From: Pseudomonadota bacterium
GTDB lineage: Bacteria; Pseudomonadota; Alphaproteobacteria; Rhizobiales; JAKPQE01
Length of the DNA: 64,000 bases
Direction of reading: 5' to 3'
Assembly: GCA_029572955.1 (NCBI GenBank)
Contig: JAKPQE010000036.1
Coordinates: 1-64,000, forward strand
A program made the position numbers and the translations under genes. Shown in pieces: positions 33,100-44,030 of the stretch. The first letter of the stretch is position 1. Each line of letters opens with the position of its first letter. Under the pieces are notes generated by a model. The model saw nothing but the letters and a program-made list of their open reading frames with translations. It searched no databases and was not told where the DNA came from.

Positions 33100-35547
33100 A
33101 TGAGCCATACCGAACGTTTTCCGCTGCCGCACCGCGCCGCCGACGAGGGAGAGCTGCGCAAGGCCCTGCTCGAGCGGCTGGTCTATTCGGTTGGCAAGGA
33201 CCCCGAGCACGCCGTGCCGAAGGACTGGTGTACGGCGCTGACGCTGGTCGTGCGCGACTACATCATCGATCGCTGGATGCCCTCGACGCGGCGCGTCTAC
33301 GACACCGGCCAGAAGCGCGTCTATTACTTCTCGATGGAGTTCATGATCGGCCGGCTGCTGGTCGATTCCATGTGCAATCTCGGCATCGAGGACGAGTGCC
33401 GCGCGGCGATCGAATCGTTCGGCCTCAACTATGGCGAGATCGTCGCCTACGAGGCCGACGCGGCGCTCGGCAATGGTGGTCTCGGCCGGCTCGCGGCCTG
33501 CTTCATGGACTCCATGTCGACCCTCGGCATCGCCGCGCACGGCTACGGCATCCGCTACGAGCACGGCCTGTTCAAGCAGCGCCTCGCCGACGGCTGGCAG
33601 ATCGAGGAGGCCGAGGACTGGCTGATCTCCGGCCACCACTGGGAGTTCGAGCGGCCGGAAGTCGCCTACGAGATCAATTTCGGCGGTCGCGTCGAGGTCG
33701 ACGGCGAAGGCCGGGCCAAGTGGCGCGGCGACGACCGGGTGATCGCGGCGGCCTACGACACGCCGATCGTCGGCTGGCGCGGGCGCCACGTCAACACGCT
33801 GCGCCTGTGGTCGGCCAAGCCGACCCATCTCATCGATTTCGACAGCTTCAACCGCGGCGAATTCCTGCATGCCGCCGAGCAGGCGGTGCTGGCCCAGACG
33901 ATCTCGCGGGTGCTCTACCCGAACGACGCGACGCCGAAGGGCCGCGAGCTGCGCCTCAAGCAGGAATATTTCTTCACCTCGGCCTCGCTGCAGGACCTCT
34001 TGCGCCGCTACGTGAACCAGCACGGCGACCTGCGTCGCCTGCACGAGCACGTCGCCATCCAGATGAACGACACCCATCCGGCGATCGCGGTCGCCGAGCT
34101 GGTGCGGCTGATGGTCGACGAGCACGACGTGTCGCTGGAACAGGCCTTCCTGACGGTGCGCAACTGCATCGGCTACACCAACCACACCCTTCTGCCGGAA
34201 GCGCTGGAGCGCTGGCCGGTCGACATGTTCCGCCGCATCCTGCCGCGGCATCTGCAGATCATCGAATGGCTCGACGAGTGGCAGATGCGCGAGGTGCAGC
34301 GCATGCAGTCGCCGGTGCCGTTCGACGCCGTGCGAATCATCGATCACGCCAATGGCGGTTCGGTCCGGATGGGCAACCTCGCCTTCCTAGGCAGCCGGCG
34401 CATCAACGGCGTGTCGGCGCTGCACACCGCGCTGATGAAGGAGACGGTGTTCTACGACCTGTCGCGGCTCTATCCCGAGCGCATCGTCAACGAGACCAAC
34501 GGCATCACGCCGCGGCGCTGGCTCTACCAGTGCAACCGGCCGCTCCGGAAACTGCTCATCGAGGCGATCGGCGACCGCTGGGTCGGCGACCTCGAGCAGA
34601 TCGAGGACATCCGACCGTTCAGCGAGGATGCGGAGTTCCGCCATCGCTTCAGCCAGGCCAAGCGGCAGAACAAGCAGCGGCTGATCACCGAAATCCAGCG
34701 CCGGATGGGCCTCACGGTCGATCCGAACGCGATGTTCGACATCCAGATCAAGCGCATCCACGAATACAAGCGCCAGCTGCTCAATCTGCTGGAGACCGTG
34801 GCGCGCTATTTCGCCATCCGCAACAATCCGGGCGCCGACTGGACGCCGCGCGTCAAGCTGTTCGCCGGCAAGGCCGCGCCGAGCTACGTGATGGCGAAGT
34901 ACATCATCAAGCTGGCCAACGACATCGCCCAGATCGTCAACCACGACCCGGTCGTCGGCGACCGGCTGAAGGTGGCGTTCCTGCAGAACTACAACGTCTC
35001 GCTGGCCGAGCTGATGATCCCGGCGGCCGACCTTTCCGAGCAGATCTCGACGGCCGGCATGGAAGCGTCGGGCACCGGCAACATGAAGCTGTCGCTGAAC
35101 GGCGCCCTCACCATCGGCACCCTCGACGGCGCCAATGTGGAGATCCGCGACCGGGTCGGCGACGAGAACATCTTCATCTTCGGCCTCACCGCCGCCGATG
35201 TGAACGACATCCGCGCCCGCGGTTTCGATTCGCGCTCGACGATCGAAAGCGACCCGCTGCTGACCGAAGTGCTGTCGGCGATCGAGTCGGGGTATTTCTC
35301 CCCGGACGACCCGGGCCGCTACCGCGGCCTCGTCGACAAGCTGCGGCACGACGACTACTTCCTCGTGACGGCAGATTTCAGGTCTTATGTAGAGAAGCAG
35401 AAAGAGGTCGACGCGTCCTATGTCCACCAGGACGAATGGCTGCGGAAGGCCGTGATCAATACTGCCCAGGTCGGCTGGTTCTCCTCCGACCGCACCATCC
35501 GCGGATACGCGCACGACATTTGGCGTGTGCCGATCGGCACGTTCTGA
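33100..35547 (+). CDS. glgP: Glycogen/starch phosphorylase
   Basis: [90 protein letters not shown]. Confidence 0.97.
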   Translation: MSHTERFPLPHRAADEGELRKALLERLVYSVGKDPEHAVPKDWCTALTLVVRDYIIDRWMPSTRRVYDTGQKRVYYFSMEFMIGRLLVDSMCNLGIEDECRAAIESFGLNYGEIVAYEADAALGNGGLGRLAACFMDSMSTLGIAAHGYGIRYEHGLFKQRLADGWQIEEAEDWLISGHHWEFERPEVAYEINFGGRVEVDGEGRAKWRGDDRVIAAAYDTPIVGWRGRHVNTLRLWSAKPTHLIDFDSFNRGEFLHAAEQAVLAQTISRVLYPNDATPKGRELRLKQEYFFTSASLQDLLRRYVNQHGDLRRLHEHVAIQMNDTHPAIAVAELVRLMVDEHDVSLEQAFLTVRNCIGYTNHTLLPEALERWPVDMFRRILPRHLQIIEWLDEWQMREVQRMQSPVPFDAVRIIDHANGGSVRMGNLAFLGSRRINGVSALHTALMKETVFYDLSRLYPERIVNETNGITPRRWLYQCNRPLRKLLIEAIGDRWVGDLEQIEDIRPFSEDAEFRHRFSQAKRQNKQRLITEIQRRMGLTVDPNAMFDIQIKRIHEYKRQLLNLLETVARYFAIRNNPGADWTPRVKLFAGKAAPSYVMAKYIIKLANDIAQIVNHDPVVGDRLKVAFLQNYNVSLAELMIPAADLSEQISTAGMEASGTGNMKLSLNGALTIGTLDGANVEIRDRVGDENIFIFGLTAADVNDIRARGFDSRSTIESDPLLTEVLSAIESGYFSPDDPGRYRGLVDKLRHDDYFLVTADFRSYVEKQKEVDASYVHQDEWLRKAVINTAQVGWFSSDRTIRGYAHDIWRVPIGTF

Positions 35548-35557
35548 CGGAGACACG

Positions 35558-37831
35558 ATGGCTGGCAAGAAGCCTGCAAGCGACACCGCCACGGCGGCGC
35601 CGAAAAAGCCCCGGAGCAAGCGCAGCAAGGCTGCAGCCCCGATCCCGCTGATCGACCAGCGCGACATCGACACGCTGGTGGCGGCCGATCATGCCGACCC
35701 GTTCGCGGTTCTCGGCCTGCACCAGGCCGGCGACCAGCTCGTCGTCCGCGCCTACCTGCCCGGCGCCGATGCCGTCACGGTGGTGGCGCGCGGCGACAGC
35801 TCGGACCTTGTCGAGTTGACGCGGGTGCACGATTCCGGCCTCTTTGCCGGCATCGTCCCGGAGCAATGCCGCGAGTTCGCCTATCGGCTGAAGGCGCGCT
35901 GGGGATCCTCGACCTGGGAGTTCGAGGACGCCTACCGCTTCGGTCCGATCATCGGCGAAATCGACGAGCACCTGATCTCGGAGGGCTCGCACCGCCGGCT
36001 CTACGAAGTGCTCGGTGCGCATCCGCGCGTGCTCGACGGCATTTCCGGTACCAGCTTCGCGGTCTGGGCCCCGGCGGCACGGCGCGTTTCGGTGGTCGGC
36101 GACTTCAACGGCTGGGACGGCCGGCGGCACATGATGCGGCCGCGCGGCACGACCGGCGTCTGGGAAATCTTCCTGCCCGATATCGGCGAGGGCGCCTGCT
36201 ACAAATACGAGGTCCGGGGTCCGGACGGGCGGGTGCAACCGCTGAAGACCGACCCCTTCGCCTTCTATTGCGAGCAGCCGCCGGGCAACGCCTCGATCGT
36301 CCATCGCCTGCGCGAGCCGAGTTGGCACGACGCCAATTTCCTGCAGGCGCGCGGCGGCGGCGACCTCGTCCACCAGCCGGTGTCGATCTACGAGGTGCAT
36401 CTCGGCTCGTGGCGGCGCGGCGAGTTCGGCCGCCAGCTCTCCTATCGCGAGCTGGCCGAGACGCTGCCCGACTACGCCGCCTGGATGGGCTTCACCCATA
36501 TCGAGCTCCTGCCGGTCAACGAGCACCCCTACGAGCCGTCCTGGGGCTATCAGCCGACCGGGCTCTACGCGCCGACCAGCCGCTTCGGCCCGCCGGACGA
36601 TTTCGCCCTCCTCATCGATGCCTGCCATCGGGCCGGGCTCGGGGTCATCCTCGACTGGGTGCCGGGCCATTTCCCGAGCGACGCGCACGGGCTTGCCCGC
36701 TTCGACGGTACCTGCCTCTACGAACACGAGGACCCGCGGCTCGGCTACCACCCGGACTGGGACACCTACATCTACAATTACGGCCGTCCGGAGGTCCGCA
36801 ACTTCCTCATCGCGAATGCCCTTTACTGGCTGAAGCGGTTCCACATCGACGGCCTTCGCGTCGATGCCGTCGCCTCGATGCTCTATCTCGACTATTCGCG
36901 CCGCGCCGGCGAGTGGATCCCGAACATCCACGGCGGCCGCGAGAACCTCGAAGCCGTCGACTTCCTCCAGCGCTTCAACGAGATCGTCTATTCGGAAGCG
37001 CCCGGCATCGCGACCATCGCCGAGGAATCCACCGCCTGGCCGCAGGTGTCGCGGCCGACCAGCGGCGGCGGCCTCGGCTTCGGCTTCAAGTGGAACATGG
37101 GCTGGATGAACGACACGCTCGACTACATGCGGCGTGATCCGATCCATCGCTTCTACCACCACAACCAGATGTCGTTCGGCCTCACCTACGCCTTCTCGGA
37201 GAACTTCGTGCTGCCGCTCAGCCACGACGAGGTGGTGCACGGCAAGGGCTCGCTGATCGGCAAGATGCCCGGCGACGACTGGCAGAAATTCGCCAATCTG
37301 CGCGCCTATTTCGCCTTCATGTGGTGCCACCCGGGCAAGAAGCTCCTGTTCATGGGCGGCGAGTTCGCGCAGTGGGCGGAGTGGAACCACGACCGGAGCC
37401 TCGACTGGCATCTCGTCTCCGAGCCGCGCCACCGGGGCATGCAGATCCTCGTGCGCGACCTCAACCACCTCTACCGGAGCCTGCCGGCGCTGCATCGCTA
37501 CGATGCCGAATGGCGCGGCTTCTCGTGGCTCGAGGTCGACAACGCCGCCGAGTCGATGTTTGCCTTCGCCCGCTGGGGCGAGGAGGACGACAAGCCGGTG
37601 CTCGTCCTTTGCAACTTCACGCCGGTGCCGCGCACGGCCAGGCGCATCGGCCTGCCGCGACCGGGACGCTGGCGCGAGGCGATCAACACCGACGCCTACG
37701 ACTATGGCGGCTCGGGCCAGGGCAATGGCGGGGCGATCGAGAGCGAACCGGTGCCGAGCCACGGCTTCGGCCAGTCGGCCCTCGTCGACCTGCCGCCACT
37801 CTCGGTGCTGGTGCTGACGCTCGAAGACTGA
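35558..37831 (+). CDS. glgB: 1,4-alpha-glucan branching enzyme
   Basis: [99 protein letters not shown]. Confidence 0.97.
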   Translation: MAGKKPASDTATAAPKKPRSKRSKAAAPIPLIDQRDIDTLVAADHADPFAVLGLHQAGDQLVVRAYLPGADAVTVVARGDSSDLVELTRVHDSGLFAGIVPEQCREFAYRLKARWGSSTWEFEDAYRFGPIIGEIDEHLISEGSHRRLYEVLGAHPRVLDGISGTSFAVWAPAARRVSVVGDFNGWDGRRHMMRPRGTTGVWEIFLPDIGEGACYKYEVRGPDGRVQPLKTDPFAFYCEQPPGNASIVHRLREPSWHDANFLQARGGGDLVHQPVSIYEVHLGSWRRGEFGRQLSYRELAETLPDYAAWMGFTHIELLPVNEHPYEPSWGYQPTGLYAPTSRFGPPDDFALLIDACHRAGLGVILDWVPGHFPSDAHGLARFDGTCLYEHEDPRLGYHPDWDTYIYNYGRPEVRNFLIANALYWLKRFHIDGLRVDAVASMLYLDYSRRAGEWIPNIHGGRENLEAVDFLQRFNEIVYSEAPGIATIAEESTAWPQVSRPTSGGGLGFGFKWNMGWMNDTLDYMRRDPIHRFYHHNQMSFGLTYAFSENFVLPLSHDEVVHGKGSLIGKMPGDDWQKFANLRAYFAFMWCHPGKKLLFMGGEFAQWAEWNHDRSLDWHLVSEPRHRGMQILVRDLNHLYRSLPALHRYDAEWRGFSWLEVDNAAESMFAFARWGEEDDKPVLVLCNFTPVPRTARRIGLPRPGRWREAINTDAYDYGGSGQGNGGAIESEPVPSHGFGQSALVDLPPLSVLVLTLED

Positions 37832-37846
37832 CGGGGCGGCGCCCCG

Positions 37847-38887
37847 TCAGCAGATGCGCGGCAGCTGATCGCCGGAGAGCCAGTCGACCATGCGGCCGCC
37901 GCCGAAGGCGGTCGTCATCTGCACGAAATGATGATCGTCCTCGACGACGCGGCCGACGATCGCCGCGTCGCGGCCGGCGGAATCGGCCTGCATCGCGGCA
38001 AGCACGGCCTCGGCCTTGTCCGGCGCGACGATGGCGACGAGCTTGCCCTCGTTGGCGACATAGAGCGGATCGAGGCCGAGGAGCTCGCAGGCCGCCGCCA
38101 CTTCGGCACGGATCGGGATCGCCTCCTCCTCGACGACGATGCCGACCCGGGAACTCTCCGCGAGTTCGTTGAGGGTCGCGGCAAGGCCGCCGCGGGTCGG
38201 ATCGCGCATCACCCGGATCGCATCGCCGCCGGCCGCGACCATCGCCGCGACGAGGCCGTTGAGGGCCATCGAATCGGAGACGATCGCGGTCTCGAACGAG
38301 AGATTCTCGCGCTTCGACATGACGGCGATGCCGTGGTCGCCGATGGTGCCCGAGAGGATCACGACATCGCCGGGCCGGGCGCGATCGGCCGAGAGCGCGA
38401 GGCCGTCCGGCACGACGCCGACGCCGGTCGTCGTGATGAAGACGCCGTCGGCCTTGCCGCGCTCGACGACCTTGGTGTCGCCGGTGACGATGGCGACCCC
38501 GGCCGTGCGCGCCGCCTCGGCCATGGCATCGACGATCGCCTTCAGGTCGGCGAGCGGCAAGCCCTCCTCGATAACGAAGGCGGCCGAGAGCCAGAGCGGC
38601 GTCGCGCCGGCCATGGCGACGTCGTTGACCGTGCCGTTGACGGCGAGGTCGCCGATATTGCCGCCGGGAAAGAACAGCGGCGTCACCACATAGCCGTCGG
38701 TCGACATGACCATGCGGCCGGCCTCGACCGAAAAGGCGGCCTGGTCGTTGCCCTTCAGGAGCTCGGCATTGGCGAAGGCGGCATGGAAAAGTTCGCCGAC
38801 GAGCTTGGCCATCGCCCGCCCGCCGGAGCCATGGGAGAGCTCGACGCGGCCCGACTTCAGGTCGAGTTTCCGGTTATTGGCCTTCAC
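37847..38887 (-). CDS. hypE: Hydrogenase expression/formation protein HypE
   Basis: ELSHGSGGRAMAKLVGELF; C-terminus ends QLPRIC typical of HypE; GTG start. Confidence 0.94.
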   Translation of the reverse strand: MKANNRKLDLKSGRVELSHGSGGRAMAKLVGELFHAAFANAELLKGNDQAAFSVEAGRMVMSTDGYVVTPLFFPGGNIGDLAVNGTVNDVAMAGATPLWLSAAFVIEEGLPLADLKAIVDAMAEAARTAGVAIVTGDTKVVERGKADGVFITTTGVGVVPDGLALSADRARPGDVVILSGTIGDHGIAVMSKRENLSFETAIVSDSMALNGLVAAMVAAGGDAIRVMRDPTRGGLAATLNELAESSRVGIVVEEEAIPIRAEVAAACELLGLDPLYVANEGKLVAIVAPDKAEAVLAAMQADSAGRDAAIVGRVVEDDHHFVQMTTAFGGGRMVDWLSGDQLPRIC

Positions 38888-40032
38888 GAGGCTTTCCTCC
38901 TGGCTCCGGCCGGATCGCGGAAGCGGCCATAGGTCCAGTGGGCGGCGCAGGCGCCCTCCGAGGAGACCATGCAGGACCCCATCGGCGTCTCGGGCGTGCA
39001 GACCGTGCCGAAAAGCTTGCAGTCCCGCGGTTCCTTGACGCCGCGCAGGATGGCGCCGCAGTCGCAGGCCGGATTGTCGGGGGCCGGGACGTAGGGAATG
39101 TCGAAGCGCTTTTCGGCGTCGAAGCCGGCATAGGCCGGCCGGATGCGCAGGGCGCTGTAGGGCACCTCGCCGAGACCGCGCCACTCGAAGCTTTCGCGCA
39201 GCTCGAACACCTCGGCGACCTCGCGCTGGGCGGTGAGATTGCCTTCCGGCCGGACGGCGCGGACATACTGGTTCTCGACGACGTGGCGGCCGTCGTTGAC
39301 CTGGGTCACCAGCATCAGGATCGCCTGCATCACGTCGAGCGGCTCGAAGCCGGCGACGACCACCGGCTTTTCGAACTCCTCGGCGAAATAGTCGTAGGGC
39401 CGCGTGCCGATCACCGTCGAGACGTGGGCCGGGCCGATGAAGCCGTCGATGCGCACCGTGCCGAGCTTCCTGACCTCCGGGCTTTCGAGGATGTGGCTGA
39501 TGGCGGCCGGGGTCAGCACGTGGTTGGAATAGACGGTGAAATTGGCAAGGCCCTTGTTCTTCGCCAGCTTCAGGGCGAGCGCCGTCGGCGGCGTCGTCGT
39601 CTCGAAGCCGATGGCGAAGAAGACGACCTCGCGGTCGGGCTCGCTCTCGGCGATCTTCAGCGCGTCGAGGGTCGAATAGACCATGCGGATGTCGGCGCCC
39701 TCGGCCTTCGCCCGAAGCAGGCTGACACCGCCGGAACCCGGCACGCGCATGAGGTCGCCATAGGTCAGCAGCGTCACCTCGGGCCGGCGGGCAAGCCGGA
39801 TGGCGGCATCGACGCGGCCGACCGGCAGCACGCAGACCGGGCAGCCGGGCCCGTGGATCATGCGCACGTTATCGGGCAGCAGGTCCTCGATGCCGTATCG
39901 CGAGATGGCGTGGGTGTGGCCGCCGCAGAACTCCATGAAGCGGTAGTCGCGGGCCGGATCGGCGGCTTCGGCGATCGCCGCGGCGAGGCGGCGGGCGATC
40001 TTGCCGTCGCGGAACTCGTCGACATACTTCAT
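38884..40032 (-). CDS. hypD: Hydrogenase formation protein HypD
   Basis: MEFCGGHTHAISRYGIEDLLPDNVRMIHGPGCPVCVLP, VFFAIGFETTTPPTAL, PACDCGAILRG. Confidence 0.96.
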   Translation of the reverse strand: MKYVDEFRDGKIARRLAAAIAEAADPARDYRFMEFCGGHTHAISRYGIEDLLPDNVRMIHGPGCPVCVLPVGRVDAAIRLARRPEVTLLTYGDLMRVPGSGGVSLLRAKAEGADIRMVYSTLDALKIAESEPDREVVFFAIGFETTTPPTALALKLAKNKGLANFTVYSNHVLTPAAISHILESPEVRKLGTVRIDGFIGPAHVSTVIGTRPYDYFAEEFEKPVVVAGFEPLDVMQAILMLVTQVNDGRHVVENQYVRAVRPEGNLTAQREVAEVFELRESFEWRGLGEVPYSALRIRPAYAGFDAEKRFDIPYVPAPDNPACDCGAILRGVKEPRDCKLFGTVCTPETPMGSCMVSSEGACAAHWTYGRFRDPAGARRKAS

Positions 40033-40039
40033 CGCCCGT

Positions 40040-40273
40040 CTACTCCGCGGCGGTGCCGACGACGCCGGCTTCGGCAAGGAGCGCGAGGGTCTTTGCCGCC
40101 TCGTCCGGATCGATGCGCGACAGGGCGTAGCCGACGTGCAGGATCACGTAGTCGCCGACCTCGACTTCGGGCACGAGGGCGATCGAGGCGTCCTTGACGA
40201 CGCCGTCGAGGCTGACACGGGCCATCTCGTCGGGCAGGAGCTCGATGACCTTCGCGGGAATCGCAAGACACAT
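40040..40273 (-). CDS. hypC: Hydrogenase assembly chaperone HypC/HupF
   Basis: MCLAIPAKVIELLPDEMARVSLDGVVKDASIALVPEVEVGDYVILHVGYAL. Confidence 0.95.
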   Translation of the reverse strand: MCLAIPAKVIELLPDEMARVSLDGVVKDASIALVPEVEVGDYVILHVGYALSRIDPDEAAKTLALLAEAGVVGTAAE

Positions 40274-40284
40274 GCCGGGATTTC

Positions 40285-41211
40285 CTATTCGGCCGCGGCG
40301 ACGCCGGCGCTGCGGCGCGCGTCGATCCAGGCGAGGAAATCGGCAAGGCCTTCGCCGGTGCGGGCCGAAAGGCGCAGCACCTCGATCCCGGGATTGATGC
40401 GCCGGGCGTAGTCGACGGCCCTCTCGATATCGAAGTCGACATGCGGGGCAAGGTCGGTCTTGCCGATCACCATGAGATCGCTGGCGGCGAACATGTCGGG
40501 ATATTTCAGCGGCTTGTCGTCGCCTTCGGTCACCGAGAGGATGACCACCTTGGCCGCCTCGCCGAGGTCGAAGGCGGCCGGGCAGACGAGATTGCCGACA
40601 TTCTCGATGAAGACGACGCCGCCGGGCTGCAGCACCAGTTCGTCGAGGGCGCGGCCGACCATGTCGGCATCGAGGTGGCAGCCCTTGCCGGTGTTGATCT
40701 GCACCGCCGAAACGCCGGTCGCCCGGATGCGGTCGGCATCGTTCGAGGTCTGCTGGTCGCCCTCGATGACGGCGACCGACATGCGGTCCTTCAACCCCTC
40801 GATCGCCTTGACGAGGAGGCTCGTCTTGCCGGCGCCGGGGCTCGAGACGAGGTTGAGCGCCAGGGTGCGGGTGCGGGCGAAATAGCGCCGGTTGTCGGCG
40901 GCGAGCGCGTCGTTCTTTGCAAGGATGTCGCGCTCGATGCGGATCACGCGCTCCTGGGAAAGGCCGGGCACATGCACCCCGGCGATGCCGCCGCCATAGT
41001 CGACGGTGCCGGCGGCGACCGCCGGCTCGTGCGGATGGTCGTGCGGGTGGTCGTGGGCGTGCCCGTGGTGATGGTCGTGCCCGTGGTCGTGGTGATGATG
41101 GTGATGTTCGTGGTCATGGGCGTGGCCGTGATCATGGGCATGATCGTGAGTGTGGTCATGGCCCTTGCCGGCCTCGACCTTGCCCTCGCCGCATCCGCAA
41201 ACCGTGCACAT
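40285..41211 (-). CDS. hypB: Hydrogenase nickel incorporation GTPase HypB with His-rich N-terminal region
   Basis: [10 protein letters not shown], long [34 protein letters not shown] tract, GTPase [18 protein letters not shown]. Confidence 0.96.
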   Translation of the reverse strand: MCTVCGCGEGKVEAGKGHDHTHDHAHDHGHAHDHEHHHHHHDHGHDHHHGHAHDHPHDHPHEPAVAAGTVDYGGGIAGVHVPGLSQERVIRIERDILAKNDALAADNRRYFARTRTLALNLVSSPGAGKTSLLVKAIEGLKDRMSVAVIEGDQQTSNDADRIRATGVSAVQINTGKGCHLDADMVGRALDELVLQPGGVVFIENVGNLVCPAAFDLGEAAKVVILSVTEGDDKPLKYPDMFAASDLMVIGKTDLAPHVDFDIERAVDYARRINPGIEVLRLSARTGEGLADFLAWIDARRSAGVAAAE

Positions 41212-41397
41212 CTCGTCTCTCCCCATGGGGCCGGGTCCGGTGCCCTCGCGCAGATGACGCGAACCGTCCCGCGCCGCGCAGCATAGAGCCGGAGCGCCGA
41301 CCGTGCATGCCAAAACCGCCAGGGCGCCATGACATCATAGATCGGCCGCGACGGAAATGGCGATGGCCGCGCACGAAGGCGACGCCGCCCGACGGGA

Positions 41398-42369
41398 TCA
41401 GCCGGGAAAATGGCAGGCGACGCGCGACGCGCCGACGGCGGCAAGCTCGGGGCACTCGGCCCGGCATTTCGGCGTCGCCCGCGGGCAGCGGCCGGCGAAG
41501 GCGCAGCCCGGCGGCGGATCGATCGGACTCGGGGGTTCGCCGGCAAGGGCACATCGGGCCGCCCTGCCCTGCGAACGGCGATGCGCCAGCGAGGGCGCGG
41601 CGGCCAGCAACGCCCGGGTATACGGGTGGCGCGGGCGGGCGAACAGCTCGTCCCGCCCGGACAACTCGACGATGCGGCCGAGATACATGATGGCGATCTC
41701 GTCGCAGATCCGGCGCACGGCGCCGAGATCGTGCGACACGAACAGCAGGGCGAGCCCGAAATCGTCGCGCAGGCCGGCCAGCAAATCGAGGATCTGCCGC
41801 TTGGTGATCATATCGAGCGCGCTGACGGGCTCGTCGCAGACGAGGAGGCGCGGACCGGTCGCCAGCGCCCGGGCGATCGCGATGCGCTGGCGCTGGCCGC
41901 CGGAGAACTGGTGCGGAAACAGGGTCGCCTGGTCGGCGCGAAGGCCGACGCGGGCAAAAAGCCCGGCAACGCGGGCAGCGCGGGCCGCCGGATCGCCGAT
42001 GCCGAGGAGGTCGAGCGGCGCGCGGACGATATCGGCGGCGCGGCGGCGCGGATCGAGCGAGGAATAGGGGTTCTGGAAGACGATCTGCAGATCGCGGCGG
42101 CGGGCGCGCATCGCCGCGGCGTCGAGGGCGTAGAGGTCCGCCCCGTCGAAGGACACGGTGCCGCCAACGGCATCGAGAAGGCGCATCACCGCAAGGGCGA
42201 CTGTGGTCTTGCCGGCGCCGCTCTCGCCGACGAGGCCGAGGGCACGGCCCTGTCCGAGGGTGAAGGACACGCCGCGCACCGCCCGCAGCGAGGGCCGCGG
42301 CGCAAAGAGGCCCGATCCCGGCTGCGGGAAGGCCACCTCGAGGTCGCGAACGTCGAGCAGCGCCGCCAT
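41398..42369 (-). CDS. ABC transporter ATP-binding protein (OppF/DppF/NikE-type)
   Basis: LGLVGESGAGKTTVALAVMRLL, FSGGQRQRIAIARALATGPRLLVCDEPVSALD. Confidence 0.93.
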   Translation of the reverse strand: MAALLDVRDLEVAFPQPGSGLFAPRPSLRAVRGVSFTLGQGRALGLVGESGAGKTTVALAVMRLLDAVGGTVSFDGADLYALDAAAMRARRRDLQIVFQNPYSSLDPRRRAADIVRAPLDLLGIGDPAARAARVAGLFARVGLRADQATLFPHQFSGGQRQRIAIARALATGPRLLVCDEPVSALDMITKRQILDLLAGLRDDFGLALLFVSHDLGAVRRICDEIAIMYLGRIVELSGRDELFARPRHPYTRALLAAAPSLAHRRSQGRAARCALAGEPPSPIDPPPGCAFAGRCPRATPKCRAECPELAAVGASRVACHFPG

Positions 42370-42370
42370 C

Positions 42371-43171
42371 TCAGCCCTCCCCGGCGAAGGCCTGCGCGCA
42401 GGCGAGCAGTTCCCGCGTATAGGGATGCAGCGGCCGGTCGAGCACCGCGTCGGCCGTCCCGGTCTCGACGATCCGGCCGGCATGCATGACGGCGACGGCG
42501 TCGGCCATCCGGGCGATCGCCGCCATGTCGTGGCTGACGAGGAGGATCGAGAGGCCGAATTCGTGCCGGATGTCGTCGAGAAGATCGAAGATCCCGGCCG
42601 CCGTGGTGACGTCGAGCGCCGTCGTCGGCTCGTCGGCGACGAGGACCCGGGGACGGCAGGCGATCGCCATGGCGATCATGACCCGCTGGCGCATGCCGCC
42701 GGAAAGCTGATGCGGATAGGCGCGGGCGCGCGACGACGGATCGGCGATGCCGACGCGGCCGAGCGTCTCGACCGCGAGCCGCCACGCCTCCCGGCGCGGC
42801 ATCGGCCGATGCAGCAGGATCGCCTCGGCGATCTGGTCGCCGATCGTGAAGACCGGATCGAGCGAGGTCATCGGATCCTGGAAGACCATCGCGATTTCGC
42901 CGCCGCGCAGGCGGCGCAGGCGCTCGCTCGCGGCACCGACCAGCTCCTCGCCGTCGAGGCGGATCGAGCCCGAGACGATCCGCGCCGCGGGTGCCGGCAG
43001 GAGACCGAGCACCGACAGGGCGGTGATCGACTTGCCTGAGCCCGACGCCCCGACGAGGCCGAGCGTGGAACCGGCCTCGAGGCGCAGGCAGACCCCGTCG
43101 AGCACCCGCACCGGGGGACGGTGCCGCATCGCGATCTCGACGCACAGATCCTCGATCACGAGAACGGCCAT
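42371..43171 (-). CDS. ABC transporter ATP-binding protein (OppD/DppD/NikD-type)
   Basis: LGLVGASGSGKSITALSVLGLLP, LSGGMRQRVMIAMAIACRPRVLVADEPTTALDV. Confidence 0.92.
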   Translation of the reverse strand: MAVLVIEDLCVEIAMRHRPPVRVLDGVCLRLEAGSTLGLVGASGSGKSITALSVLGLLPAPAARIVSGSIRLDGEELVGAASERLRRLRGGEIAMVFQDPMTSLDPVFTIGDQIAEAILLHRPMPRREAWRLAVETLGRVGIADPSSRARAYPHQLSGGMRQRVMIAMAIACRPRVLVADEPTTALDVTTAAGIFDLLDDIRHEFGLSILLVSHDMAAIARMADAVAVMHAGRIVETGTADAVLDRPLHPYTRELLACAQAFAGEG

Positions 43172-43172
43172 C

Positions 43173-44030
43173 CTAGGCTCCATCCGATTTCGGATCGAGG
43201 ATCCTGTTCAGGCCGTCGCCGAGGAGACTGACGGCGAGCACGGTGAGGAAGATCGCGAGGCCGGGAAAGGCCACGGGCCACCAGGCGTCGAGGACGTATT
43301 CGCGGTTGGCGCCGATGATCTGGCCCCAGCTCATGGTGTCGGGATCGCCGAGCCCGAGGAACGACAGCGCCGCCTCGAACAGGATCGCCGTCGTGACCAC
43401 CAGCGTTGCCGACACGATCAGCGGCGGCGCCGCATTCGGCAGGATGACCCGCCACATGAGGTGGCCGGCGCCGGCCCCGGCCGCCCGGGCCGCGACGACG
43501 TATTCGAGGTCCCGGATGCGCAGGAACTCGGCCCGCGCCAGGCGCGCGGTCGGCGGCCAGGCCACGAAGCCGATGGTCAGCGCGATCGTGGTCGGCGACG
43601 GCGACCACAGCGTCACCAGCACCATGGCGAACAGCAGCGCCGGCAGCACCTGGAAGAACTCGGTGAAGCGCATAAGGAGGTCGTCGAGGCGACCGCCGAA
43701 AAAGCCGGCCAGTGCGCCGAGCGCGACGCCGAGGACCATGGCGAGGCCGGCGGCTACGGCGGCGACAGAGAGGGTCGGCGCGGCACCAGCGAGCAGGCAC
43801 ACCGCGAGGTCGCGGCCGAGATAGTCCGTGCCGAGCGGAAGCGGTCCGACGAAGGTCGGCGCGCGGTGGGGCAAGGACACGATGTCGAACGGGTCGCGGC
43901 CGTCGAGGAACACGGAGTAGAGCGCCATGGCGCAGACGACGAGGAGGGCCGCCATCCCGACGACGGCCGACGGGCCGGTGCGACAGGCACTCAGGAACCG
44001 GCGCAGCCAGGGGTCGGCGCGGCCGGTCAT
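43173..44030 (-). CDS. ABC transporter permease (OppC/DppC/NikC-type)
   Basis: PLGTDYLGRDLAVCLLAGA... ILPNAAPPLIVSATLVVTTAILFEAALSFLGLGDPDTMSWG. Confidence 0.92.
   Translation of the reverse strand: MTGRADPWLRRFLSACRTGPSAVVGMAALLVVCAMALYSVFLDGRDPFDIVSLPHRAPTFVGPLPLGTDYLGRDLAVCLLAGAAPTLSVAAVAAGLAMVLGVALGALAGFFGGRLDDLLMRFTEFFQVLPALLFAMVLVTLWSPSPTTIALTIGFVAWPPTARLARAEFLRIRDLEYVVAARAAGAGAGHLMWRVILPNAAPPLIVSATLVVTTAILFEAALSFLGLGDPDTMSWGQIIGANREYVLDAWWPVAFPGLAIFLTVLAVSLLGDGLNRILDPKSDGA

Noticed and set aside
33228-35651. 807-aa alternative-frame ORF over glgP
   Set aside because: Frame-shifted shadow of glycogen phosphorylase, Arg/Pro/Ala-rich with no motif.
35456-37762. 768-aa minus-strand ORF opposite glgB
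   Set aside because: Antisense artefact; glgB motifs are unambiguous on the plus strand.
41037-41190. Short tandem-like repeats (gtggtcgtg...) that might suggest a CRISPR or satellite
   Set aside because: They encode the His-rich tract of HypB; no repeat-spacer architecture.
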